DNA of 64,000 nucleotides from an uncultured Geobacter sp. (GTDB taxonomy: Bacteria > Desulfobacterota > Desulfuromonadia > Geobacterales > DSM-12255): positions 1 through 64,000 of the forward strand of contig CALMBF010000079.1 of NCBI GenBank assembly GCA_937860145.1. The letters are read 5' to 3'. Made by a program: the position numbers and the translations under genes. Below are positions 6,554-14,625 of this stretch, one piece after another; the first letter of the stretch is position 1, and the number at the start of each line of letters is the position of its first letter. A model generated the notes under the pieces. It had not been told where the DNA came from. It saw only the letters and a program-made list of their open reading frames with translations, and ran no database searches.

Positions 6554-7963
6554 CTATCCACCCGAAAACGCCCGTTGTAGGATCGTCTGCCGCAGACGCT
6601 CGGCGCGTTTGAGGTTGGTTGCGATGGTAGTTTCGAGTTCTTCGGTGACTGAGAGGCGACGGTCGATATCGTCGATGATCTGCCCCTGTTCAACAAATGA
6701 TGGAAGCGGTATTGGAAGGTCCCGACACAATTCCAAAGTCAAATTCGATTGTCCTGCAGTTGTTTTAGCTCGTTTAATCGCCCACGACATAACAGAATCA
6801 GTCATTAACGTGTAAGCCAGAAACCGGTTTGAAAGTCCATTTATAGGTCGATACCTAGCAATTGCTTGATTGATATTTGCCTCAACAATTTCGGCCGGCA
6901 CAACCGAGACTTGACCAAGAGGTGGACCTACAATATTAATCAGTACGTCACTAGCAATTACCCTTGAACGAGCAAGTTCTCCCTGATGAACAGACTGATC
7001 AACGAAAGCAGGCTTGAAGTTGTAGTTGAGCCTTCCGGAAAAGGTGAGATTATAAACCTTAAGAAAACGCACATCTCCTCCACCTTCAAGCAATTTGGTA
7101 GCAGAGGGAGTTGTTCCTTTGGTTATAAAGTCTGATACCTGTTCAGCTCTCGCCCACACCCACCCCTCCGGCAACTCCGGCAGATTGGCCGTATCCGGCC
7201 CGGCAGGCTCCTTGTATTTCTTCCTCCACGAATCATCCTTCGGCTTTATCCCCTTCGACTTCATCTTCGCCAGCTCTTCGGCTTCCCACTTGGCGCGGCG
7301 CTCGGCGAGGATGCGCTTGAGGAGCTGATCGGCAGGCTCGACGTCGGGATGGTCCTTCCGCCACTGCTCGGTGAGCTTCCCTTCCACGGCGGCCTTCAGC
7401 ACAGCTGCCTTGTACCGCTTGAGGTTCGCCTGAATCCGCTTCAGTGCGGTCACGGCCTCATCGAGGCGTGAGAACTGCTTTTCGATTTCTGAAACAACTT
7501 CATGTTGCTCTTCGATTGTCGGCGGGGCATAGATTTCGTGGTCTAAAATGTGACTCTTGGAGATTCCGGGAATGTCACCCACGGCATGCCGGATGACATC
7601 CTGTACGCTGTATATGATGGCCCAATATATAAACTTCTCAGAAACGTTGTCGTTCGGTTTGAAGGCATAAACGTCACGCCCTATCGAGCAGGCAATGCCA
7701 GGAAAAGTTTTACCAACGCCTGCGCCTTTAACCGTAATGAAGATACAACCTTCAGGAACGACCCGCTTCGGGGCTGTCGTCCATTTCGAAAGATGCACCT
7801 TTGAACCGTCCCATTGTTCGGGACCGGTGACATAGACAGTGCCTATGCCTGATGTATTGACATCTTTCGTCGAGGGAGACTGGCCGCAGAACAGCTTCCC
7901 AAGGTCGGAAAGTTTCTTCTTTTCCCAACGGGAAGCATCAATAGAAATTGCAGAAGAACTCAC
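6554..7963 (-). CDS. hsdS: Type I restriction-modification system, specificity subunit HsdS
   Basis: A 469-residue DNA recognition subunit with the usual two halves. Each half has a variable target recognition domain (~10-150 and ~265-400) followed by a conserved helical spacer: FSRLDEAVTALKRIQANLKRYKAAVLKAAVEGKL after the first and LKRAERLRQTILQRAFSGG at the C-terminus. It sets the bipartite recognition site of the HsdM/HsdR complex. Its ATG overlaps the hsdR stop by 4 nt, so the two are translationally coupled. The DNA encoding the second recognition domain is noticeably AT-richer than its surroundings, as expected for a recombining specificity module. Confidence 0.94.
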   Translation of the reverse strand: MSSSAISIDASRWEKKKLSDLGKLFCGQSPSTKDVNTSGIGTVYVTGPEQWDGSKVHLSKWTTAPKRVVPEGCIFITVKGAGVGKTFPGIACSIGRDVYAFKPNDNVSEKFIYWAIIYSVQDVIRHAVGDIPGISKSHILDHEIYAPPTIEEQHEVVSEIEKQFSRLDEAVTALKRIQANLKRYKAAVLKAAVEGKLTEQWRKDHPDVEPADQLLKRILAERRAKWEAEELAKMKSKGIKPKDDSWRKKYKEPAGPDTANLPELPEGWVWARAEQVSDFITKGTTPSATKLLEGGGDVRFLKVYNLTFSGRLNYNFKPAFVDQSVHQGELARSRVIASDVLINIVGPPLGQVSVVPAEIVEANINQAIARYRPINGLSNRFLAYTLMTDSVMSWAIKRAKTTAGQSNLTLELCRDLPIPLPSFVEQGQIIDDIDRRLSVTEELETTIATNLKRAERLRQTILQRAFSGG

Positions 7964-10803
7964 GCTGCCAGCACCTCATTCAACTCCTCCAACATGGGCC
8001 ACAACTCCTCTCCGAACAACTGATAAACCTTGCCGATCCCACCGTTCTCCTTGAACGGGGTAAACTCGAAATCGTCCCGCCCGATCTCCAGGCTGGCAAT
8101 AACGTGGTCCCGGATCATCTCCAGCCAGCGCCGCTGTTCGTCGGTGAACTTCTTCCCGGTCTGTTCCTGCTTCGCAAGCCACGCCGCGAACCGCTCGGCT
8201 ACATGCTCGGCGAACGGCTCCAGCACCGGCTCCTGGTGCAGGGCAAAACGGACCAGGGAGACGATGTCGGTCCAGAGCCGTCTGGTCCCCGCCCCCTTCA
8301 CCCTGGACGCCTCCAGGGCCGCGTAGGCGTCCCAGAGCCGGTCGATCCGCCAGAGGTAGGGGGGCTTCTCGATCAGCTCGGCCAGCCCCTTGACCTCCTC
8401 GTATTTCAGCCGCTGGTGGTAGGGGCGGCTGTAGAGGATCTGCAGGGCGGTGATCTCGTCCTTGTGCTCCTCGATGAACTGTTCGAACGACTGCACCAGT
8501 CCCCGCGCGTTCTCCAGCGCCTCGGCGTCGAACCCCGCTTCGATCACCTCGTCGGCGCTGACCGTATCGATCACCTGGTCCGCCTTGGCGTACAGGTCGA
8601 GGATCTTCTCCCTCAGCTTCGGCTCGCAGAGCGGCTTCACCGCCTCCCGGATGAGCTTCACGCCGGCCTGCCTGACCTGCTCGACGGCCGGATCCCTGAC
8701 GCCGAAATCTGTCCTGGCCTGCTCGATCTGCCGCTCCGGGTCGATGGCGGCGATCAGGTCACCGGTCAGCTCCTGCAAACCCTTGCCGCCGGCCAGCTTC
8801 TCGATCTCCCCCCTGGCAGCCGGGTCCAGCTTCCTCTCCAGGCGGGCAAAGCGCCCGGCAATGGAGGAGATCACCTCGCTCTCGGTGTTCCCCAGCGCCA
8901 CGGCCTGGAGGAGCTTTTCCAGGGTAACGGTCGGCTTCTTCTCCAGCGGCCGGGAGTCGGTCTTGTCCTCCTCGCAGACGCCGACCGCATCGACTATGAC
9001 GAAGTGGGTCTTGGCCGCGGCGTCCGGTGTGACCGCCTGCAGGTCGGTGTCGTTGATCACCCGCACCCCGCGCCCCTTCATCTGTTCGAAGAAGGAGCGG
9101 GAGCGGATCATCCGCATGAAGAAGACGCACTCCAGGGGCTTGATGTCGGTGCCGGTGGCGATCATGTCCACGGTGACGGCGATGCGCGGCATGGGGCTGG
9201 TGCGGAAGGAGGCGATGAGCTCTTCGGGCTTGGCGCCGGTGGTGCGGTAGGTGATCTTCTGGCAGAAGTCGTTCCCCTTGCCGAACTCCTCCCTCACGAT
9301 CCGGACGATGTCCTCGGCATGGGAGTCGTCCTTGGCGAAGATGAGGGTCTTGGGGACCCAGGAGCGGCCGGGGAAGATCTCGGTCAGCACCTTGTCCCTG
9401 AAGGTCTTGACCACGGTGCGGATCTGGTCCACGGCCACCACGTCCCGGTCCAGCTGGTTCGCCTCGTAGGAGAGGTCCTCGTCCAGCCTTTCCCAGCGCA
9501 CGGCCCGCGTATCCCGCTCGCGGCGGTCGACGTAGTGCCCTGCCTCCACCAGCGAGCCCCCCTGGGTAATCCTGGTCCTGATGCGGTAGACGTCGTAGTT
9601 GACGTTGACCCCGTCGGCCACCGCCTGCTCGTGGGGATATTCCATCACCAGGTTCTGGTTGAAGAAGCCGAAGGTCTGCTTGCTCGGGGTGGCGGTCAGC
9701 CCCACCAGGAAGCCGTCGAAGTACTCCAGCACCTGGCGCCAGAGGTTGTAGATGGAGCGGTGGCACTCGTCGGTGACGATCAGGTCGAAGGTCTCGGGGG
9801 GGATGGCCGGGTTGTAAACCACCGGCGGCGGCTCCCGGAAGAGGCTCTCATGGTCGAAGAGCGACTCCTCCTCCAGCTCCGGGGCCAGCTCCTCTCCCCG
9901 CAGGATGGAGTAGAGCCGCTGGATGGTACAGATGCAGACCCGCGCCGTGGCGTCCAGGCGGTTCGACTGGAGATGGTTGACGATGTACTCCTCGGTGAAC
10001 TTGAACGGCGTGTAGGGGGACTGGTACTGCTGGAACTCCTTCAGGGTCTGGCGCCCCAGGTTGGCCCGGTCGACGAGGAAGAGCACCCGCCGGGCGCCCG
10101 CGAACTTGAGCTGGCGGTAGATGAAGGAGACGGCGGTGAAGGTCTTGCCCGAGCCGGTGGCCATCTGCACCAGGGAGCGGGGGCGATCATTGGCCAGGGA
10201 CTTCTCCAGGTTGGCGATCGCCGTGGACTGGGCGGGCCAGAGCCCGTCCGTATGCAGAGCCGGCATGCGGCGCAGGCGGCTGCGGTAGGTCTGCGGCGTC
10301 CAGTGGGCGCCCGTCTCGGCAGCCAGGAGGTGATCCCCCTCTCCCCGGCCCTCTCCCACCGGGGGAGAGGGGGAAAATCCGTCATCAAGCCAGGCGGCAA
10401 GGGTTTCAGGGCGGTGGAACGAAAAGACCCGCCGCGCGCGGGGCTCTGGATCGAGGCCGTTCGTAAAGTGCGTCTCGACTCCGGTGGATTCATAGCAGAA
10501 GGGAAGCGGCTGAAACCAGGCAGGGAGGGTGCTGGGGAGCCCTTTCGTGTAGCGGTCGGACTGAATCTCCACGCCGGAAAGGGTAGTGCCGGCCTTCTTG
10601 GCCTCGATTACTCCGGCCGCCTGACCGTCCACATAGAGGAGGTAGTCGGCAAAGCCGAAGCCGGACTTGAGCGGAAACTCGCGGATCGCCACACCCCGGC
10701 CGGCGTGCAGGTTGACGCTTTTATAGTCCTGCACCAGCCAGCCGGCTTCAAGCAACATCCGGTCGATCTCTATGCGCGCTTCCTGTTCCGGGGTCATCTG
10801 CAT
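7960..10803 (-). CDS. hsdR: Type I restriction-modification system, endonuclease/translocase subunit HsdR
   Basis: A 947-residue motor and nuclease subunit. The N-terminal nuclease domain has FADYLLYVDGQAAGVIEAKK (D...ExK-type metal site, ~50-70). The SF2 helicase core has Walker A MATGSGKTFTA (~220), the DEAH-type TDECHRS (~345) and GLTATPSK (~370); the C-terminal ~300 residues are helical. It cleaves unmodified DNA after translocation. ATG 10803 follows GAGG closely; the ATG six bases downstream has better spacing, so the exact start is uncertain. A 39-bp palindromic repeat is inserted in frame near residue 150 (SPSPPVGEGRGEG), between the nuclease and helicase domains, apparently without breaking the frame. 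Confidence 0.94.
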   Translation of the reverse strand: MQMTPEQEARIEIDRMLLEAGWLVQDYKSVNLHAGRGVAIREFPLKSGFGFADYLLYVDGQAAGVIEAKKAGTTLSGVEIQSDRYTKGLPSTLPAWFQPLPFCYESTGVETHFTNGLDPEPRARRVFSFHRPETLAAWLDDGFSPSPPVGEGRGEGDHLLAAETGAHWTPQTYRSRLRRMPALHTDGLWPAQSTAIANLEKSLANDRPRSLVQMATGSGKTFTAVSFIYRQLKFAGARRVLFLVDRANLGRQTLKEFQQYQSPYTPFKFTEEYIVNHLQSNRLDATARVCICTIQRLYSILRGEELAPELEEESLFDHESLFREPPPVVYNPAIPPETFDLIVTDECHRSIYNLWRQVLEYFDGFLVGLTATPSKQTFGFFNQNLVMEYPHEQAVADGVNVNYDVYRIRTRITQGGSLVEAGHYVDRRERDTRAVRWERLDEDLSYEANQLDRDVVAVDQIRTVVKTFRDKVLTEIFPGRSWVPKTLIFAKDDSHAEDIVRIVREEFGKGNDFCQKITYRTTGAKPEELIASFRTSPMPRIAVTVDMIATGTDIKPLECVFFMRMIRSRSFFEQMKGRGVRVINDTDLQAVTPDAAAKTHFVIVDAVGVCEEDKTDSRPLEKKPTVTLEKLLQAVALGNTESEVISSIAGRFARLERKLDPAARGEIEKLAGGKGLQELTGDLIAAIDPERQIEQARTDFGVRDPAVEQVRQAGVKLIREAVKPLCEPKLREKILDLYAKADQVIDTVSADEVIEAGFDAEALENARGLVQSFEQFIEEHKDEITALQILYSRPYHQRLKYEEVKGLAELIEKPPYLWRIDRLWDAYAALEASRVKGAGTRRLWTDIVSLVRFALHQEPVLEPFAEHVAERFAAWLAKQEQTGKKFTDEQRRWLEMIRDHVIASLEIGRDDFEFTPFKENGGIGKVYQLFGEELWPMLEELNEVLAA
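10335..10373. repeat. REP-like palindrome inside hsdR
   Basis: The arms CCCCCTCTCCCC and GGGGAGAGGGGG flank CTCTCCC. On the coding strand it reads SPSPPVGEGRGEG, the signature of a widespread family of dispersed GC-rich palindromes normally found between genes. Here it sits in frame within a coding region. Confidence 0.6.
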
Positions 10804-11194
10804 TGCCTCAAGAGCCGCCTTCTACTACGGGTAGACACAGCCGATAACATAAAAACCGGTTCACACTATACCGGCCACAACAAGCTGTCAACCGCGAAGC
10901 GAAGCAAGCGTCCCCTACCAGAGACGCTTGCTGACAAAGGCGCTACCGGGTTCTGATTTCGAATTCACCTTCACCTGTTAAGAACAGCACCATTATCAGC
11001 TACAACTAAAAGTGCGGCACCTGAGACCGGAGTAATGGTGAAATACACCCTTTCATCCTGCGAAGCTCCATATAAGTGCGGACTATTTTGTTGCATGGAA
11101 CCTCTCCTTCAGTTTAGTTTCTTCCCATTAACAGGTGAATTCCACAATGATCTGGAACACACCCTATGACTGCAGTGACAATGATAAATTCGGA
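10804..11194. other. Intergenic region with hsdR promoter, hairpin and inverted repeat
   Basis: This 391-bp stretch contains no convincing gene. A minus-strand promoter for hsdR is likely: TTGACA at 10891-10886 and TATAGT at 10870-10865, 15 nt apart. A hairpin with 10-bp arms AGCAAGCGTC/GACGCTTGCT spans 10903-10932. A 15-bp inverted repeat, GAATTCACCTGTTAA-type, occurs near 10961-10981 (with a 6-bp internal duplication) and at 11128-11142, enclosing about 180 bp. Confidence 0.5.
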
Positions 11195-12250
11195 CTAACC
11201 AATTGAGCCGAGCTTTCCCAGTAAATCAAGTGACGTCCCTAGAACTAACGGAGCCAAAGCAGCTATCAAATTCATCACTTGCGTCAGCACCTGCGGTATG
11301 ACAATTTTCGGTGGCGGTTGCGGCGGCACCGGAGGAGCCACAGCCACCCCTTGGGCTGCAGCTGCAGCTCTGACCAACCGTTCGTTTACATCGGTCATCC
11401 TTTTGTCCAGAACAAAGGCTGCGGGCAGATAGATGCTGACAAGAAGCGCTGTAAAGACACATCCTGCAGCGGTCTTTGTAGCATCGGCAGCTTCCCTGAT
11501 GATCGCCGCCTGACCGCTCAACTGATCGAACAGATTTTTACTTGCAGCATCAGACAACAGAATGTTCAACTTATCGACGCTATCCTCCGGCAATACGATG
11601 ACAGTCAGATATGAAAAGAGCGTCTTGATCTCGAAGATTCCGGCCACCAGCATCAGCGAAGCGATATAGAGGAGAATGCGCAATTCCGTGGTTTGCCGAA
11701 TCATGTGGCCGATTCTGTCTTCGTCTCTCTGCTTGGGAGAAAAAAGAATGAAGCAGGCCGCGCCCACGGTAAGTATGACCGATATCGCCCCGCTCCAGGT
11801 AGCGTACATGATGACGTCGGTACAGTCGCTGAGATTGCTTTCGATGAGCTTGATGATCAGCGGAACACTTGTGTATTGCAGTTTGATGAGGCCACAGAAG
11901 AGCAGAGAAGCAAGCAGCAAACCGGCAACTGAGCAAAATCGCATCGGACTCGGCCAAGCGTCAAGGGAACGCCAGATGACCAGAATGCTGGTGGCGGACA
12001 GAGCGATAAATGCGAGGTAAAAAACAAAGAGTGATGTTCCCCATCGTATACGTTGAGTCATCAGCTTGGCGGCCAGAAGATTTTCTTGATATCTAAGCTT
12101 TGTGATGAAGCCACTCCAAGGAGTAGAGTGCAAATCAAGAGCATAGATAACGGTCAGCGAAGTGGCGATAACTATTGAAACGCATAGGAGCGGAGAGAGA
12201 GTGCAGATGGTTTCCTTGAGTTTGGTGATTGACAACTTGCTTGACTTCAT
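11195..12250 (-). CDS. Hypothetical multi-pass membrane protein (351 aa)
   Basis: About six or seven hydrophobic segments are visible: residues ~20-38, 72-92, 104-118, 152-172, 196-215, 260-285 and a C-terminal one at ~325-345. Between the last two lies an Ala/Pro-rich stretch (AAAAAQGVAVAPPVPPQPPPK). No catalytic or transport motif is recognised. The base composition is lower in G+C than flanking housekeeping genes, consistent with acquisition as part of the accessory region. It is the last gene of a possible unit with the DUF1353 and amidase genes on the same strand, separated from them by about 100 bp. Confidence 0.7.
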   Translation of the reverse strand: MKSSKLSITKLKETICTLSPLLCVSIVIATSLTVIYALDLHSTPWSGFITKLRYQENLLAAKLMTQRIRWGTSLFVFYLAFIALSATSILVIWRSLDAWPSPMRFCSVAGLLLASLLFCGLIKLQYTSVPLIIKLIESNLSDCTDVIMYATWSGAISVILTVGAACFILFSPKQRDEDRIGHMIRQTTELRILLYIASLMLVAGIFEIKTLFSYLTVIVLPEDSVDKLNILLSDAASKNLFDQLSGQAAIIREAADATKTAAGCVFTALLVSIYLPAAFVLDKRMTDVNERLVRAAAAAQGVAVAPPVPPQPPPKIVIPQVLTQVMNLIAALAPLVLGTSLDLLGKLGSIG

Positions 12251-12351
12251 TCCATTCCCTCCTCTCTATCGAATGCAATGGCTTTAGCAATTTTGCCCTT
12301 ACCTTTCGCATTGTATTTGTGCACATTTCACATCCATTGATATGTATTTTT

Positions 12352-12783
12352 TCAGCTCTCACACCCATCCGGCGCATAGACCGGCGGCCGGGCATTGGCC
12401 GGATCGGCTGAAGGTTTTCCGAACAGATGCACCCCCTGGTACACCCACCACGCCCGTAATGCCCACATGCCGTCTTCCTTGCAGATTTTCTGTAAGAACC
12501 GGTCTGCTGGGTCACGCCAGGTGTCTTCATCGAGATGTCCTTCACGCATGAGCTGATAAAGCGCATCGTGCGCCAGTGAACCGCGCATGAAATTTCTGGT
12601 GTCAATGGTCGGTCCGGAGGGGCCGTCCCAGGCATAGCCTTTGGCAATAGTCAGATTGCCGTTCAGGTCGAGACGGATAAACTCAGTTGCAATATCCTCC
12701 GGTGGCATGATGCCGGTAGAGGCAAAGGTGTACTCCTCTTTAAGCTGGTACTTGTAGCCGCTGTTATAGACAATGCATTTCAT
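12352..12783 (-). CDS. DUF1353 family protein (phage-type)
   Basis: A 143-residue protein. The central YAWDGPSGPTIDTRNFMRGSLAHDALYQLM is characteristic of DUF1353, a family common in phage genomes. The His/Asp-rich 'HDALY' region may form a metal site, but no activity is established. It lies between an amidase gene and a membrane protein gene on the same strand, an order reminiscent of a phage lysis or structural remnant. Confidence 0.85.
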   Translation of the reverse strand: MKCIVYNSGYKYQLKEEYTFASTGIMPPEDIATEFIRLDLNGNLTIAKGYAWDGPSGPTIDTRNFMRGSLAHDALYQLMREGHLDEDTWRDPADRFLQKICKEDGMWALRAWWVYQGVHLFGKPSADPANARPPVYAPDGCES

Positions 12784-12846
12784 CGGTGTCCTCCTGATTC
12801 ACGTGAACTCTCTTGAGACAATGCTCAAACCCGCTCCAGGTACCGG

Positions 12847-13647
12847 CTATTCACCCACCCCTCCAGATCGGCCGGCACCCCTGCCCCAGGCTGCACATCC
12901 ACCTTCCACCATGTTCCTGCCGACATAATGAGCTGCACCGAAGCTCCTGCCGGCAACGGACTCCCCGGCAGCGGCGGGTACTGTGCTCCCGGGCCGGGTG
13001 CGGATATTGAGCTCCGTCGTGGTCAGGTACTGCGGCAGGCTGTCTTCCAAGCGCCCCATGAGCCGGGAGCGGAAGCTGGCCATGGGGAAGGCCGGGCCGG
13101 GATCGCATTTTCGGAGGGGGGCAATATCCTCGTGCCCTACCACATCGCGCAGTGCATACTTGTCCACCAGCAAGCCGGCGACCTGCAGGGCAGCGTCGAT
13201 CTGTGCCGGGGAGTAGTCGTGCCAGCCGCAGAGTGACGTCTCGTGTTTATGAACCGCCTGAATGACTTCAGAATCGTCATAGGTGCCACCAAACCATGCT
13301 CGCCAATGCTCTCCCTGACGGGTCAGCCGCCCGGCATTGTCCAGCTCTATGCCGAGGGAGTAGTTGTTCAATCCTTCCAGCCCCTCCCATGAACTGGCAC
13401 CCGCATGCCACGCGACCCGGTCGAAGGGGACCAGTTGGGTTATGCTCCCGTCACGTCCGATCACTACGTGTGCCGACGCCTTGGCTTTCCTGTTCGCCAG
13501 CCACTCCACCGATTCAATGGCACTCCGTCCGGCGGTAAAGTGCATGACCAGGAACCTGTGTTGGAGACTCCCCCCCACGTTCGGGCTCTGCCTGAACGGC
13601 ACAGCGCTATCGTCGTCATTCATCAAACGGTGATTTTTGATTTTCAT
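12847..13647 (-). CDS. N-acetylmuramoyl-L-alanine amidase (Amidase_2), SH3 domain frameshifted
   Basis: Residues ~30-175 form an AmpD/PGRP-type amidase: FLVMHFTAGRS (first zinc His), AHVVIGRDGSITQLVPFDRVAWHAG, and VGHEDIAPLRKCDPGPAF (the last His plus Lys/Asp of the family). It cleaves the bond between MurNAc and the peptide stem. The C-terminus begins a bacterial SH3 domain (TTELNIRT) and then becomes nonsense-like. A +1 base near 12988-12999 (ACCCGGCCCGGG) would explain this: in the neighbouring frame the domain continues as GPGAQYPPLPGSPLPAGAS, then QLIMSAGTWWKVDV and GWVNSRYLERV, stopping at 12825. The intact gene would thus span 12825-13647. Confidence 0.85.
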   Translation of the reverse strand: MKIKNHRLMNDDDSAVPFRQSPNVGGSLQHRFLVMHFTAGRSAIESVEWLANRKAKASAHVVIGRDGSITQLVPFDRVAWHAGASSWEGLEGLNNYSLGIELDNAGRLTRQGEHWRAWFGGTYDDSEVIQAVHKHETSLCGWHDYSPAQIDAALQVAGLLVDKYALRDVVGHEDIAPLRKCDPGPAFPMASFRSRLMGRLEDSLPQYLTTTELNIRTRPGSTVPAAAGESVAGRSFGAAHYVGRNMVEGGCAAWGRGAGRSGGVGE

Positions 13648-13716
13648 GCCAGACTCCTCTCACTCGGATATTTTGGCGAAGTTGATCGCCTCACCAGATG
13701 CCATGGGTGCCTTCCC

Positions 13717-14073
13717 CTAAATCAGCAGATACCAGGAACCGAACGCCAGGACGGCGCCGGTTGCGAACGCGAGGAAATAGGGGACCAGGGGGGAACCGCC
13801 GTCGGAATAATCGGTGCCGGTGGCCAGCTGCAGGCGGTCCGCGTAGGAGAGGGATCCCGCGATCCTTAAATGGAGGTCGGTGATGAGCTCCATGTCGTTT
13901 CGTGCCTGCTCCCGCAATACCGGGTCGGGAGAGAGGAGCTTCTGTCTCCCCGTTTCCAGGTAGGCAGCGTAGGCCTGTTCCACCTGGACCGGGGTGGCGT
14001 CGTACGGTATGCCCAGTGCCCTGTAGCAGAGATCGAGATCAAGGTATGAAACCGGAATGGCATTGTGCTTCAT
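13717..14073 (-). CDS. Small J-domain-like protein with C-terminal membrane anchor
   Basis: ATG 14073 is preceded by GGAGG at a 5-nt spacing; farther upstream starts lack such a site. The 118-residue product has a region LCYRALGIPYDATPVQVEQAYAAYLE that resembles the first helices of a DnaJ domain (YxxLGI...A...IxxAY), but no HPD tripeptide is visible, so it may not stimulate a DnaK ATPase. The C-terminal 20 residues (VPYFLAFATGAVLAFGSWYLLI) form one membrane helix with almost no tail. Function unknown. Confidence 0.65.
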   Translation of the reverse strand: MKHNAIPVSYLDLDLCYRALGIPYDATPVQVEQAYAAYLETGRQKLLSPDPVLREQARNDMELITDLHLRIAGSLSYADRLQLATGTDYSDGGSPLVPYFLAFATGAVLAFGSWYLLI

Positions 14074-14625
14074 TGCATCCTCCAGTTCCCGGGGATGGAC
14101 CGGGACGTATTGAATTGACATGCCCGGACAGCGACGGGCGTTGCATTGCATGGTCCTGCACGGAGGTTCGGGTGGGGGGCGGGTTCTGCCACCGTTCTGT
14201 ATACATCGCATAGAGTGGGCCAAAACCGGCTGTCGGTGAATATTTCCTTATCTTGTTGTCATTTCAGATAGTTACTGAAGTGCTTGAGGCGGGGACTAGG
14301 CGAAGGAAAACGGGACGACCGTGTAAAGAAATTTTACACCCGCACGGTCGATGGTCCGGAAAGGCTTGATGACAGAGGGTTCAGGGGAGATGTAAAGAAA
14401 TTTTACAGTGTAAAAAAATCTGCACCCCGGGAAGAGGCGGGGGACCGGGAGCGGGGGAACGCCGGCGTGCTGCTCCCACGGGAGGGAGGCGTAAAAGAGC
14501 TGTCGTCACCCAGGAGGCGAACGGCACCGGGAGGGTGATCACGGCCACCACGCTGTCCCGGCCGAGGGGCTGCGGGCACGCCCCCCCGAGGGGAGGCAGG
14601 GGCGCCGACGCCCGTCTCCTGCGCC
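14074..14625. other. Gene-free GC-rich region
   Basis: About 550 bp without a supported gene. Apart from the paired palindromes at 14321-14407 the sequence is GC-rich and simple in composition. An 84-codon plus-strand open frame (14284-14538) contains two copies of VKKFY, but these only reflect the duplicated palindrome, so it is not called. Confidence 0.5.
14321..14407. repeat. Two copies of a TTTACA-type palindrome (operator-like)
   Basis: GTGTAAAGAAATTTTACAC (14321-14339) and the identical core TGTAAAGAAATTTTACA (14391-14407) lie about 70 bp apart, followed by a further half site GTGTAAA. The first copy is nested in a larger inverted repeat, CGACCGTG (14316-14323) / CACGGTCG (14343-14350). 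The arrangement suggests paired binding sites for a dimeric regulator; the regulator is not identifiable from sequence. Confidence 0.55.

Noticed and set aside
7948-10956. Long plus-strand open frame opposite hsdR (about 1,000 codons)
   Set aside because: It is a mirror of the high-GC third positions of hsdR, has no recognisable domain and covers the whole hsdR gene, which has clear motifs.
14284-14538. 84-codon frame with two VKKFY repeats
   Set aside because: The repeated peptide is just the translation of the duplicated palindrome; no ribosome site and no other coding signal.
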